In this document: positions 48,505 to 64,000 of the stretch, in pieces
Numbering within the stretch: position 1 is the first letter of the stretch
Layout of the letters: each line of letters opens with the position of its first letter
Assembly: GCA_943735955.1 (NCBI GenBank)
Contig: OX030955.1
Coordinates: forward strand, 14,315,583-14,379,582
DNA length: 64,000 nucleotides
Source of the DNA: Piscicola geometra
Lineage: Eukaryota > Annelida > Clitellata > Hirudinida > Piscicolidae
Direction of reading: 5' to 3'
Notes under the pieces: model-generated
Database searches by the model: none
Seen by the model: only the letters and a program-made list of their open reading frames with translations
What the model was told of the DNA's origin: nothing
Position numbers and translations under genes: made by a program

Positions 48505-49461
48505 CATGGGCGGCAATCCTGAGGTGGTCTTGGGGTCCGGACCCCTTCAATTTTTTCAATAAAAACATTTTAAAACTTTTGTTTTTATGCAAACATGGCA
48601 TAAAACAGAATTTTTACATATTAATACATTGAGAGTATGTTTAGTTATAGCTGTCTAAAATAAAACTTTTCATTGCATTGAAGGAATATATACATCTTTG
48701 GCAGCCGCTCAAATAAATTTGTAGAATAAACGGTTTTGGGTATAATATATTAAAATTTTAGAATCTTAAGTCTAAATAAAAACTAAATTTAATTAATTAG
48801 AATGTTTTTAGTGCGAATATTGGTTGTTTTGAATCTGTCGAGAATGGCCGCAGCAGACCAAGATGGCCGCAAGGAATCAAGTGAGCTGTGACATAAAGGA
48901 GAAATCTTTCCATAGCAGCAGCAGTACCAGCGTTGGCAAAGACTTCTCCTTCACCCTCTTTCGCAGCCTCGGCACCAGTGGCAAGACAGAAAATTGAGAA
49001 GAATGATGATTGTGTTTTGAGGATGATGTGGTGATGATAGTGCTGTGGTATGAATGTTGGTATAGTGGTGATGATTGAATTTTTTATTTGTGGTGATAGT
49101 GATTTTTTGGCGGTGATTGTCATGGTGGGGTGGGTGAGGTTGGATTATTGAGGTTGATTGTGTGTTTATATATATATTTAAATTTTATATATATACATAC
49201 ATTGGTAATGGTCTAAAAACCGTTTTATTTAACAAATTTATTTGAAGAGCGCCTTTGTTCACTTAGTTAAGGCCGCTATACAAATCATTAGTGATTGATT
49301 GATTGATTGATTGCTTACTTAAATATTCGTATAAAAACAGAAGTTTAAAAAACATTTTTAGTGGGAAAGTGGGGGGGTCCAGACCCCAAAACCTACCAGG
49401 ATCGTCCATGCTGGTTAGGACCCCCCCTCCACCCAAGATTTAAAGCAGATCGCCGCTTCTG
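48505..49461. mobile_element. Non-autonomous hAT element, unit 3
   Basis: Follows unit 2 base for base as far as I can compare, although its flanks on both sides carry the unit 3/4 variants. This is a sign of local sequence exchange. Confidence 0.7.
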
Positions 49462-50240
49462 GGTCCAATAGCTGCTGTTAGAGTAAAACCTTAATGAATA
49501 TTAGTTATCTTTAATCGATGCAAATCGAATTATCATTAATAAACTTCAGTTTTAAAGATCGCATATATTTTTGATAGTTTACTTAGTTTTTTTATGTTCA
49601 ATTTTTTCTATAATATATTCAGACACTGAAGTTTTGTTTAGACATGAATATTTAAAACTATTAACTAATTATTTCCTTATTCAATCGAATTGTAGGTCCC
49701 TTTATTTTTACTCGAACCAACAAGAAATTCAGGTGTTCAAAACAGTTCTAGTTAATTCAGTAATATTTATAAAACATTAAAATAATGTTAAACTTTTTTT
49801 TTGAATTGATAAATATTATTTTTGAAAAAATTGTTTTTAAATCATAATAATTAGGCTCTACAGTCGTGAGATTTAAATATTTCAAACTTTTACTTGTTTT
49901 TAAGTTCATTTTGGTTAATAAATTTAAAGCTTTCTAATTCAAAATGATACATAATAGTTCATTTGAATACTGAATACTTTCAATAAAAGGTTTAAAAAAA
50001 GTTAAAATAAATATTTTGAAAACGTTAAAATCCAATGCACAAAAATTAACATTTTCCAAAATAATGAAATATTGTATAAAATTCATAATATAAAATAAAA
50101 ATATCTATAAAAACTCATCAATAATTCAAAGTGTTCAATGTTCATTGAATTATTTTCATGCTGTTTAGTATTTTCAAGATTAACAATATACCATATGTAA
50201 AAGATAAAACCCACAATATTGTGATGCAGATAATGAAAAA

Positions 50241-50739
50241 ATGAGTTCAAGACCTGATTGGATGAAGGGCAGGGGGAGAGGAGGTCCCAAGCCCAATCCC
50301 AGTGGATTGCCAACTAATGAAAATGCACAGACTATAACTAACAGTAGTGAACCAAAGGCTCCACTTGCTGCTGGGGCTAAAATATATCAGTGGAACTCTA
50401 GAAATAATACTAATTTCAAAAAGCCCAACGCTAATAACAACATTATTTACAACAGCAATGGCTCAAACATCTTCAATGATGCCAATAGAAGTAACAAAAA
50501 CAGCAACAACAACTGCAGCAATTCAGCTACCACCTCGAGCACCTTTGAGAGAGCAGCACAACAGCATCAAGAAGCCAGCAAGAAGCATCTGATTAAGCAA
50601 TATCAAGACATGCTGATGTCATCATCATCATCATCAGATAATGATGATGAGGATGAAGAGGAGGCGGAAAAGAAAAAGATTATAATGGCTAAGATGGTAG
50701 GAGGCAAGGATGGTGATGATTACCATTGTGACTTGGGAG
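50241..50739 (+). pseudogene. NFXL1: Orphan NFXL1 first coding exon, unit 3
   Basis: Same coding sequence and donor. It lies about 11.3 kb upstream of exon 2, with the unit 4 TMEM26-like gene and exon 1 in between. Confidence 0.75.
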
Positions 50740-53700
50740 GTGAGGAGTTGTCAAGGAATTGTCACATTTGATGTTTTGAAGATAGACTAATCACTAATAG
50801 CTTATTTTTAATGATCATAATACTGTAAAATACCAGAATCTGCCGACATAAATAACTTTGGGACATCAAAATTGTTTTTTCCGCTTTTTTTTCAGACATA
50901 ATTATTTTAACCTTGAATTAAAAAAAATCTTATGTGGCAAATAATTTTTTTTTGAAAAAATACTTTTATTTTCAGAATACATATTTTTTATTAATTATCC
51001 GAGATTTTGGTGTTTTATGGTAATGGTAATTTTATTATTCTATTTGCACCTAATCCATTGACCCATTCATTCATTCATCCATCCATCTATTCATCCATCT
51101 ATTCATCCATCTATTCATCCATCTATTCATCCATCTATTCATCCATCTATTCATCCATCTATTCATCCATCTATTCATCCAGCCAGAAGCCAATTGTCTA
51201 TGAAACAGTTGAGCGTCAAAATGCCAGAAGATTGGGCTCCCAGTCGTGCTGGGCTTACTCAACACTAGGTCTCTCCACAATAAATTAAAGTTAAGTAGTT
51301 TGCTGCAATGGCTATCCAATTTATTAGGTTTCTCCACCTGAAGCTAATTAGGTTAAGGTTAGGGTAACACTTTTTGGTGCTGGCTAGCCGTGACAAGCTG
51401 AATAGACATTCGCATGGAACTTTACTTGAGGGAGATGACAATTACTTTTTTGCCAGTTATGCAAGAATCGGATATGCTGCTAAGCATGCTGTTGCCAAGA
51501 AAAAAGCGAACAATTTTCATAGCCTAACTCAGATTCTATTGAAAGGAATCTATTCGATAACGTTGAAGGTCGGTTAGTTTTGGAGATTTACTTATCTTTA
51601 ACAAGTTTTTCCAGTTCTTTCCAGTCACTTCGCTTTCATTTTTTCAAAGACATTCACACTTTTTAATTTCATTAACCTTTTTCAAAGCGTTAACCTTTTT
51701 CATAGCGTTAGCAATACATTTTTAATAAAACATATAGAGCGCTCTTGAAATTTATGAAAAAGCGTTATATAATTTATTTGATTGATCAATTGACATACAT
51801 TATATCTCTGCTTTTATCTAAGTTAACTTTTGATTAACGCGTCAACGGAATAACGCATGGAAAGAGATGAAATCACACTTTTTAAGAAGATTATGAAACG
51901 TTCGAAATAGTTTGTCATTTTACAGTTTGCCCAAACAGGAGTTATAATAGATTCAACACACTGGGAGATGCTTCTACCTCGTACACATTCCTGGTTTTGC
52001 ATTTTCCCCCTATTTGTGGGCATTCCTTTGTTTGCATATGATGGAGATGATAGTTTTTGACCAGTTAAATTTAACTTGATCAATTGGTTTACAAAATATT
52101 TAATATATAAATGTTCATCTAAGAAATTTTTGAGATAAGGATTCGAGATTACATCTAATATGTTTTTAATACAAGGGAGAATTCTGTATAATTATGAAAA
52201 TGTATTAAAAAAACATAAAAATTAGAAATATTTTTTAGAAAGTCTATAAATTATTATATTAAAAATTAACATATTTATTTATTCATTACGTCACAATCTT
52301 CTAAAACACTTTTACGACCAGTTTTACAACTTTCATTAAGGCTTAATGATTAAGCACAAGCATTATAATATATAAACTTTAAATGAGTGACAAAAATCCT
52401 TGCATCGATACAAGTATTATAATTATTTTTTGGGATTTTGCCGATTAGTCTCTATTTACCTTAGTAACTAAGGCTTAGTTTTGTTATATATATTGCTTGA
52501 TAAGCCAAACTATTAGTTAATGAAATTGTCCTTTAATTTACTAAATATAATTTATATTATATTATGATATAATATTAAATTAATTCATGAGCCAAATTAG
52601 TGATTCTTTAAACTTATTAAATATAATATAATAGTGAATAACTTAAATAAATTAAATATAATTAACATATTTGATAGAATTTCATTCTTAATCTCTTTTA
52701 TTGCTATAAACTATTTTTGGGAGATTAAACTCAGAGCAATAACATTTTTTTGCAAAACTTATACTTTGAATTGACAATCCCTTATATAATAGTTTCTGTT
52801 ATTTGATAAAAATGATCAAAAATTGAAATATTTAAATAAAAAAACATTTGAGTAGATTTAAATGTTTTTATATCCATATTCAAAACATGTGCTGTAAAAC
52901 ACAATGTATAATTCGCACTTTTGCGCTTTTTATTTTGCTCTCAAAAGATTTCCAAACACGCAAATTTATTTTTTTGCAAGAGTGAAGACATATCTGTTCG
53001 ACAAATTTATTTACGAGCGCTCTTGAATTTGAAGAAAGAGCGCTATAGAAATCTATTTGATTGATTGATTGATTGATTGAGTGAAATGGCGTATATTTCC
53101 GTTGGGATACTTTGGAAATCGTACTCGGAAGCATAGACAGAGCAATATAAAAACAGCTGATGGCAATGTTTATTTATTTCTTGAATCAGCTGATTGTTGG
53201 TTTCTAACAATAACAAGAAGCGGCCATATTATTTTAGATTTCGGCAAACTATCCGAGGCGAGATATGTCGTAAAATGAACAATAACCGAGACTTCTTTTA
53301 CTTCTTTTTTTTAACATATTTTTTAAAAGTTATATGATAGTTCACGATATATATTTCGGCAAACTATCTGAGGTGAGATATATCGTAAAATGAACAATAA
53401 ATGAGGCTTCTTTACTTCTTTTACGAATAATTTTTTGAGTAATTAATAATAATTTTACTCAGTAATGTCAAATCTTGTATATATTTCGGCAAACTATCTG
53501 AGGCGAGATATATTGTTAAATGAACAATAAATAAGGCTTCTTTACTTCTTTTATGAATACTTTTTTGAGTAATCAATAATAATTTTACTCAGTAATGTCA
53601 AATCTGTTCACATTAAAATTAAACACATAAAAATAGGTCAAAAGATCTGCGTGTTTTTTAACTCTCTAAACTAAACTAATATGAGAAAAAAATCTTATTA

Positions 53701-53858
53701 ATTTAAAGTATTTTATTATGCCTGTTAGCAATACCGTTTTATTACCATCCAGCGATTTAAACATTGGAAGTTTGTCTATGTCAATCGTTAATCTCATTTG
53801 CATAAATTATGAGTACGATTTCCAAACTAAAGCTTTCCGTTTAACAAGCCATTTTTAG

Positions 53859-54315
53859 ATGTCGTTCTGTGGCCTATCTGAACGCCCCCCAAGATTTAAT
53901 CTTTTCGAATATCGTTTTTCTGACATTTTGGCATTGAAAAAACAGACGCGCTTCATTCAGGGTCTTTAGAGTATTCATTTTTTTGCTACAAATCATTTCT
54001 ATGTTTTTAATGAAGGGTTGCCAGTTTACGACACTAAGCAGTGTCTTCTCAAGCGCCCTTCACCTACTATTCTGCTAGAGAAATCCAAGGTAAAACAGTT
54101 AATTTCGAAATAATTTTTTTCTCAATTTTAAAAATACCTGTATGAAACTAATTAATAACTTACATTTAATTTTATAATTAATATTTTTTTTGAAGATGAC
54201 GAAGTTCTATTACAAACCTAGAAGTCCCTACACCCTGAATCCAGCCTCGGAGTCTCATCCATGCACTGGTGGACGAGAGATTGAAAGATTGAATCCTGAA
54301 TGTGTTAAAATCTGA
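53859..54315 (+). pseudogene. Two-exon small gene, unit 4
   Basis: Exons 53859-54089 and 54196-54315, TAG at 53967-53969. Because all four copies share the TAG, it predates the amplification. Confidence 0.45.
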
Positions 54316-55307
54316 GTCATTTCAAGCTATTTATAATATATTTTCAAGTAAATGTTTTTCTCAAGTGCTATAGGCACAGTGTGATTAAAACTTTCGGTCA
54401 GAAAGTAAAATATTTGGTCATCTTTTAGTAAAAATAAACATGGAAAAACTTTTATTTGAGATATAAATCACAGTGAAATTTTAAAGGGTCCTTATAGAAT
54501 TCCTAAACATCATTGAGTATCAATTTAATGCTTATTTATCGACTATGCGAGTTATAGACTATAACTTATAGTCTATAAGTTATAGTCTAACTTAGAGCCT
54601 ATGAGTTATAGGTTATACATAAAAATTATTTTATATGTTAAAGAATAAATTTATAATTGATACATAAATTATATAAAACAGTAGCAATATCGAAGTCTTG
54701 AATATCGAAAAATCCACAAAATATTATGAATATTAATGATTAATTAAATAAGACCAGCAAGGTCTAGATATTTTAGTCAATGATTGATGAAGCATTTTGG
54801 TAACAATTGAAAAATGTTTCAAGAATAGATTAAATTTAATATTTATCAATTATTTTCTTAAATCCTACTTAAATTTAACAAGTAGGAAAAATATTTTTAT
54901 AAAAGCAACAAATATTATAACAATTGATTGAAACAAAGTTAAATTATTTTATTAATAGGTTGTAAAAAGACCATAGCTCAAAGATAGATAAAGTTTATTT
55001 TATTATCACAGTAAACGTTCTTTCGGTAATGGTGTTAAAATATTATTATTGAATGCTATAGAATATCTATGCTTTCGCACTTATATTTTATGAGTAAATA
55101 GTAAAAGTACTTTAATTCTTAAGTTTAAGAAACAAATTTTGAAGGAAGAAAAATTTAAAACTTTTAATGAAAACAAATAGGTTTTCAAAAGAGATTGTCA
55201 TGTCGGTTATAAAGTTAAACAAAAAGCCTAGATTTAGGTAGTTTAAAAGCAGGAACAGTTTGATTATAAATTTTATAATAAAGAAAAACAGTCATTTTAT
55301 TTTTAAA

Positions 55308-57550
55308 ATGTTAACAAGCTCTGACGCAAAGTTCCGTTGTTTGTGGCACATGTTCATTTGGTCCATTCTGCTGACACTAGTCTCACAATTCTACATTCTA
55401 TCTGACCACATCGCCTTCTACATATTCGGCAGTCTGTGTATTCTCGTCTTGCCCATTGTCACTTCTCTCTACAGCAACACCGCTGGCAGGAGGGGTGCTG
55501 GTTTGTTGAGGTTTGTTATCATTTAAAAATTAATTTATATAGTGCATAATTAAAAATAGGTGAATTCGTTAATATATAACCTCACTTCAATAAAAATGTA
55601 TTTATTGAACAATTCAAAATATATCACATCACATCTCCTTCCAAAAACTAACACAGAGTGGCTTATGTGCTATGTGATCCAGTCATAGCCTGCATGGCTC
55701 TGGTGCCAGTGCTTCTTATCAACAAGCTGACACCCCTCATTCGAGAAATGGAATGTCTTTCTGAGAATATTCACTCTTGGAATCAGAGTCTTTCATGTCT
55801 CAGTGAACAATCATTCTCAACACCTTCTAAGTTGAAGGAACTGATATTAAAAAATCCTATGGATTTTAAATACAAGACGGTTTTATGGCTTGAAAGGGTA
55901 TGTATAGGGTATCATGATTAGGTTTAATTTTCATCTATAATACAAAAAAATTAACCACTTGATACAGAGGCAGTTCTTGGCGGCGATTGAGGTGTCAGTG
56001 ATCATTCCATGTATTCTTGCCCTGCTAATGGGACACAGAACAAGGAAGATGAGTTACCAAACGGCTCTGTTGATTTTCCTCTACTGGCTCATCAGTGGCA
56101 TTGAGTGCGCCAGCATGATTGAGGCTTCAGTGCTGTGTGGCTCAGAACGACTCCACTACGCCATCACCACCGAAGTCACTGTGGTGATGGCGTGCATCCT
56201 TGCCAACAGCTATGGCCTGGTCACTTTGTGCAGCTATATAAGTCCCATGAAGTGCAAGGGAGACAAGAACAAAGTGGCTGACCATTTTGACCTGGTCTAC
56301 AAGTGTGTGGTCGGAGTGATGGGAGTCGCCTTTGTGGAACTTCCTCAGTTTATAGCGCGCATTCAAATGGTCGTCGCGACGTCTGACTGGCCGTCAAACT
56401 TTGAAATCAGCGACTTTATCAGACAAAGCAAGGACTCTTCTCTGGCAGACACAAACCACAGCGAAGACGCTTTCAAACAGATCTCATCATCTCAAGGAAT
56501 GTTCCATCTCAACAACGTTTCCCTCGACGCATCGAAATTGCTTAAAGATCTCTTCTCTAATTTAGAGCAAAATTCTTCAAAAGAAATGCAGCATATTTTT
56601 AACAGTTTCTACCACGCCAGCATGCAGCCCACCATTCCAGCCACCATTGACTTCAGCCAATCCTACCACCAAGGCTTCCCTCCTTCCTTCTACCTCTGGG
56701 CCTTCAAGGATGCCATTGCCATTGTAATCATCAGCATTTTGCTTTTTCTACAACGCCAGGGAAGGGGGACTAGGGTCTTTCTGAAAGTGATGAGTCAAGA
56801 GCAGGGCTGTGTCGGCACCGTCTTTGACAACCTCAACACCGTCTTTTTGCCTGAGAAGAGGGATAAGTATATCATCACCAGGTTTGTGGGCGTGTACCAT
56901 TGGTGTATTCGATAGGGAGAGAGCAAGTGAATTTTTGTATTCTGATTTCAATATATTTTTTAAACATTCATTTTTAAAACCTCATATTGATCTTGCTCAA
57001 TAGTTTGTTTCATGCACGCAGATGTGCCAAATGCAAGCAAATAGATCTGAGGAATGGCTTACCGCGCAGACACAAGAACCACTACCGCTCCATCATGCAA
57101 TCCAAGCCTTCCAACAAATCCTTACCCAGCCACATGTGGCGTTCATCCGAGCTGTTCTTCAAGCCTTCATACCCTGATGTGGCTCAGGAGCAGAGAGCGA
57201 GCGAGTTATCTTCATCCATTCAAAGAGCACTCAGAAAGCAGGAGTCGTTGAGGTACGAGACTGACGACTTCAAGGTTGAGATGGGCGAGGAGCTGAGAAG
57301 GAAGATGCAATCGTCAGATGAGGAGGTTGATGAGGAAGCAAAGGACGATGTATCAGTGGCTTCGTTTGGAGACGTATTCTCGAATAACCCTATCGACGGC
57401 GCTAATGGTGGGGAACACACAAATATGGAGTATGACCTTGAGAGGCCGTATACTACATTGGGGCCTGCTGAAACGCCCTGTAGCCATCAAGAAGTTGTTC
57501 CTCCGAGGAAGAAGAAAAAGATCAAATCGGTTCAGTTCAGTTTCAGTTGA
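55308..57550 (+). CDS. TMEM26-like: TMEM26-like membrane protein, unit 4
   Basis: Exons 55308-55510, 55657-55897, 55968-56881 and 57022-57550. Protein identical to units 2 and 3. This copy is the one next to the NFXL1 locus that retains its downstream exons, so it may occupy the ancestral position. Confidence 0.6.
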
Positions 57551-59388
57551 CCCCTTTCGAAGCTTCTTATTATTACATTGAGATATCTATTTAAACTTGA
57601 TGTTTGATAAAGTAAAATTGATTTCATTTTCACATTTTTAGTAAGTTTATATTCCTATTTTTTATCATGTTTCATTTTTTTATTTGTTTGATTTATTTAA
57701 AATTGTGCTATTTAACTTAACGTTTTATAACTATTGCATCACATTGATGAAAAAACTCCAGACATATGTAATCAGTCATCATCATAATCTTCAAAATGCA
57801 TTTTAATATAAATTAATTTCTATAGTATTTTTAATAATATTTTCTTTTATTTTTTTACTTTCAAAAGTACATAATCAAATTAAAGTTTTTTTAAATTAGT
57901 GAATAGTGTTTTTAGTCAGTATTTTGTGAAAAACTTCTTAATTGACACGCTGATTCTATAATTGTACATTTTTAGAGAAGCTCTTCTAGTAGTCTATAAC
58001 ACCATTAATTCATCCAGCAAAGCGTGTAAATCACCGCCTTTCATAGACTTTGGCCTATAGATAATAGGTGAAGTACCACGGTACGATGTATGAATTTATT
58101 TCCTGTTTTATGACATTCGTAGCATTGAATTTGAATTATATAATTATTTGTTATTCAAAGCATGTCGATAATAAATCGTCGCCTAAATAGACCATATAAA
58201 ATTTATATTATATTATAAATCAACAAAAATAAAATTATGTAGTATTTTTCAATTTTTTACATTTTGATAATTTAAACTAATTGACTTTGTGATAAATTTA
58301 TTTAAATACTTTTTCAATATATCCACCCATCGTATGTAATTTTTTAAATTCTCTAATTCTCTTGCTCAAAAATTGAAATCTTTTTAAATTATAATTTTCA
58401 AGGGTACAATATATTTATTTTAAAATAAGTAACGTTTCAGCCGATTATAGTTTGTGTCGGATTAAAGATTTGTACCAAGATAGACATTTTTAATAAAGAT
58501 ATCTACGGAAATAGAAGTTATAAATTGCTTCCCTTAAGTGTAGAGTCATTGGTTCAAAGTATTCAACTGTATAACTATTATAATAATAGTATTATTGAAC
58601 GAGATTTTGTGAATCTTTACACTTGGAAATGAATCAAATGTATTAATTATTAGCTGATATATTCAAAAATAAATTATTTACAACAGAAATATAAAGAATT
58701 CACCGTACAATTCTGGGCGGTGGGATAGCCTAGTTGTAAAAAGCATTGAAATCGCATCACTGGCGTGGCTTCGGTTCCAACTGATTCCTAATTGTGTCGA
58801 GGTTCCTGTACTTTATGGTGAAAAAGTAAAACGCTATTTGTCATAAAGCTCAAAAAACCATAGGTTTTCTACTTTTATTAGTATCTGGGTAATGTAAAAG
58901 TCATTAAAAAGCAAAATAAAAATGCAAGCTTTTGAAAAAATTAAAATATATTAATGAAAAGAGCTTTATGAAGGATTACAGGTTTGATCGTTTCATTTCA
59001 TTAAAACTGTGAAATATGATCAGGCTTTTTCAGGCTATTCTTGTAATGACTGGATTTTTTAATCATTAATCGTATTGACCAAGTTTATTGGCTGTTACGC
59101 GAAATGCCTGGGTTTTCATGTTTTATGCAACATGCTTGATACGCGTTTGACTAAAATATATAGATATCTCAATAAAGACTTTGTTGTTGAGCTTTGGCCG
59201 TTGTTTTGTCCCTCTAGATAAATGTCTGTGGATGCCCATGACCCCCATAGGTCATCCTCAAAGTAACCCAAAGTAGATGTTTTTTCCTATTTAAGATAAT
59301 TTAATTTGATAACTTCACGTAACATTCCCTGTTTAATCGCTTCTGTACCGAACAGTGGATCTTTTATCTATTATGCGTTTGGACCAAT

Positions 59389-60357
59389 CATGGGCGGCAA
59401 TCCTGAGGTGGTCTTGGGGTCCGGACCCCTTCAATTTTTTCAATAAAAACATTTTAAAACTTTTGTTTTTATGCAAACATAATCGTCAAACATGGCATAA
59501 AACAGAATTTTTACAAATTAATACATTGAGAGTATGTTTAGTTATAGCTGTCTAAAATAAAACTTTTCATTGCATTGAAGGAATATATACATCTTTGGCA
59601 GCCGCTCAAATAAATTTGTAGAATACACGGTTTTGGGTATAATATATTAAAATTTTAGAATCTTAAGTCTAAATAAAAATTAAATTTAATTAATTAGAAT
59701 GTTTTTAGTGCGAATATTGGTTGTTTTGAATCTGTCGAGAATGGCCGCAGCAGACCAAGATGGCCGCAAGGAATCAAGTGAGCTGTGACATAAAGGAGAA
59801 AGCTTTCCATAGCAGCAGCAGTACCAGCGTTGGCAAAGACTTCTCCTTCACCCTCTTTCGCAGCCTCGGCACCAGTGGCAAGACAGAAAATTGAGAAGAA
59901 TGATGATTGTGTTTTGAGGATGATGTGGTGATGATAGTGCTGTGGTATGAGTGTTGGTATAGTGGTGATGATTGAATTTTTTATTTGTGGTGATAGTGAT
60001 TTTTTGGCGGTGATTGTCATGGTGGGGTGGGTGAGGTTGGATTATTGAGGTTGATTGTGTGTTTATATATATATTTAAATTTTATATATATACATACATT
60101 GTTAGTGGTCTAAAAACCGTTTTATTTAACAAATTTATTTGAAGAGCGCCTTTGTTCACTTAGTTAAGGGCGCTATACAAATCATTAGTGATTGATTGAT
60201 TGATTGATTGCTTACTTAAATATTCGTATAAAAACAGAAGTTTAAAAAACATTTTTAGTGGGAAAGTGGGGGGTCCAGACCCCAAAACCTACCAGGATCG
60301 TCCATGCTGGTTAGGACCCCCCCTCCACCCAAGATTTAAAGCAGATCGCCGCTTCTG
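59389..60357. mobile_element. Non-autonomous hAT element, unit 4 (divergent)
   Basis: Carries 13 extra bases (AATCGTCAAACAT, about 59480-59492) and about ten private substitutions or indels, for example GGGCGC in the LINE tail where the others read GGCCGC. The extra bases match the TTGACGATT motif of the related repeats at 4530-4930. The other three copies have therefore probably lost them, between two AAACAT repeats. Confidence 0.7.
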
Positions 60358-61136
60358 GGTCCAATAGCTGCTGTTAGAGTAAAACCTTAATGAATATTAG
60401 TTATCTTTAATCGATGCAAATCGAATTATCATTAATAAACTTCAGTTTTAAAGATCGCATATATTTTTGATAGTTTACTTAGTTTTTTTATGTTCAATTT
60501 TTTCTATAATATATTCAGACACTGAAGTTTTGTTTAGACATGAATATTTAAAACTATTAACTAATTATTTCCTTATTCAATCGAATTGTAGGTCCCTTTA
60601 TTTTTACTCGAACCAACAAGAAATTCAGGTGTTCAAAACAGTTCTAGTTAATTCAGTAATATTTATAAAACATTAAAATAATGTTAAACTTTTTTTTTGA
60701 ATTGATAAATATTATTTTTGAAAAAATTGTTTTTAAATCATAATAATTAGGCTCTACAGTCGTGAGATTTAAATATTTCAAACTTTTACTTGTTTTTAAG
60801 TTCATTTTGGTTAATAAATTTAAAGCTTTCTAATTCAAAATGATACATAATAGTTCATTTGAATACTGAATACTTTCAATAAAAGGTTTAAAAAAAGTTA
60901 AAATAAATATTTTGAAAACGTTAAAATCCAATGCACAAAAATTAACATTTTCCAAAATAATGAAATATTGTATAAAATTCATAATATAAAATAAAAATAT
61001 CTATAAAAACTCATCAATAATTCAAAGTGTTCAATGTTCATTGAATTATTTTCATGCTGTTTAGTATTTTCAAGATTAACAATATACCATATGTAAAAGA
61101 TAAAACCCACAATATTGTGATGCAGATAATGAAAAA

Positions 61137-63398
<2,262 letters not shown>

Positions 63399-63470
63399 GT
63401 AGGTGCTGCTGTTGTTGTAGTGCTTTTGCGTTTTTTTCCATTTATTTATTCATCCATTCATCTATCTTTT

Positions 63471-64000
63471 TTTCCATCCATCCATCTATCCATCCATCTA
63501 TCCATCCATCTATCCATCCATCTATCCATCCATCTATCCATCCATCTATCCATCCATCCATCTATCCATCCATCTATCCATCCATCTATCCATCCATCTA
63601 TCCATCCATCTATCCATCCATCTATCCATCCATCTATCCATCCATCTATCCATCCATCTATCCATCCATCTATCCATCCATCTATCCATCCATCTATCCA
63701 TCCATCTATCCATCCATCTATCCATCCATCTATCCATCCATCTATCCATCCATCTATCCATCCATCTATCCATCCATCTATCCATTCATCTATCCATCCA
63801 TCTATCCATCCATCTATCCATCCATCTATCCATCCATCTATCCATCCATCTATCCATCCATCTATCCATCCATCTATCCATCCTTCTATCCATCCATCTA
63901 TCCATCCATCTATCCATCCATCTATCCATCCATCTATCCATCCATCTATCCATCCATCTATCCATCCATCTATCCATCCATCTATCCATCCATCTATCCA
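63471..64000. repeat. 12-mer satellite in NFXL1 intron 4
   Basis: More than 40 copies of TCCATCCATCTA, nearly uniform, running to the window end. Single variants occur near 63552 (extra TCCA), 63785 (TTCA) and 63883 (TTCT). The unit is a close relative of the intron 1 microsatellite. Confidence 0.97.

Noticed and set aside
63546..63989. Open frames repeating MDRW
   Set aside because: A 12-mer satellite has no stop codons by chance of its unit; it is intronic.

Overview
This is nuclear DNA of an AT-rich animal, most likely an invertebrate. Genes have short introns with ordinary GT/AG splice sites. Three recognisable gene types are animal-typical: a C-type lectin exon, a TMEM26-like multi-pass membrane protein and NFXL1. 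Much of the rest is transposon-derived (hAT elements, LINE fragments, tRNA-derived SINEs, a foldback-like element) plus long micro- and minisatellites. The species cannot be named from the sequence.

Left part, 1-18532. A 1.3 kb segment occurs twice without any difference I can see (1-1305 and 4939-6243). Between the copies lie the last exon of a C-type lectin gene, a SINE and a broken hAT transposase on the minus strand. Next comes a 4.3 kb foldback-like element (6313-10656) whose ends are inverted arrays of a 16-17 bp motif. It is filled with three AT-rich minisatellites and a LINE endonuclease fragment. Then come a LINE 3' end split by a 1164 bp non-autonomous hAT element with a perfect 8 bp target duplication, a second broken hAT transposase with a BED-finger-like segment, an unrecognised group of exon-like segments (14042-15332), and another inverted-repeat element (17315-18326).

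Central part, 18533 to about 62006. Four head-to-tail copies of a 10.87-10.9 kb unit begin at 18533, 29403, 40297 and 51181. Each unit carries a small two-exon reading frame with one in-frame TAG, a complete four-exon TMEM26-like gene (628 codons, eight predicted membrane segments), a SINE, a non-autonomous hAT element, three LINE 3' tails and the first coding exon of NFXL1. Each unit ends in a 12-mer microsatellite that lies in NFXL1 intron 1.

Right part, 61137-64000. Only the last NFXL1 first exon is followed by exons 2-4, so the first three are orphan 5' fragments. Exon 2 carries an exact 13 bp tandem duplication that shifts the frame. Exon 3 sits between a (CA)n tract and a (TG)n tract. 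Intron 4 runs into a 12-mer satellite up to the window edge.

The main story is therefore a recent tandem amplification. It copied a membrane-protein gene four times and scattered three extra promoter-proximal NFXL1 fragments upstream of the one NFXL1 locus, which is itself frameshifted in this sequence. Exon joins were worked out by hand from splice consensus and codon phase; family names come from remembered motifs, not from a search.
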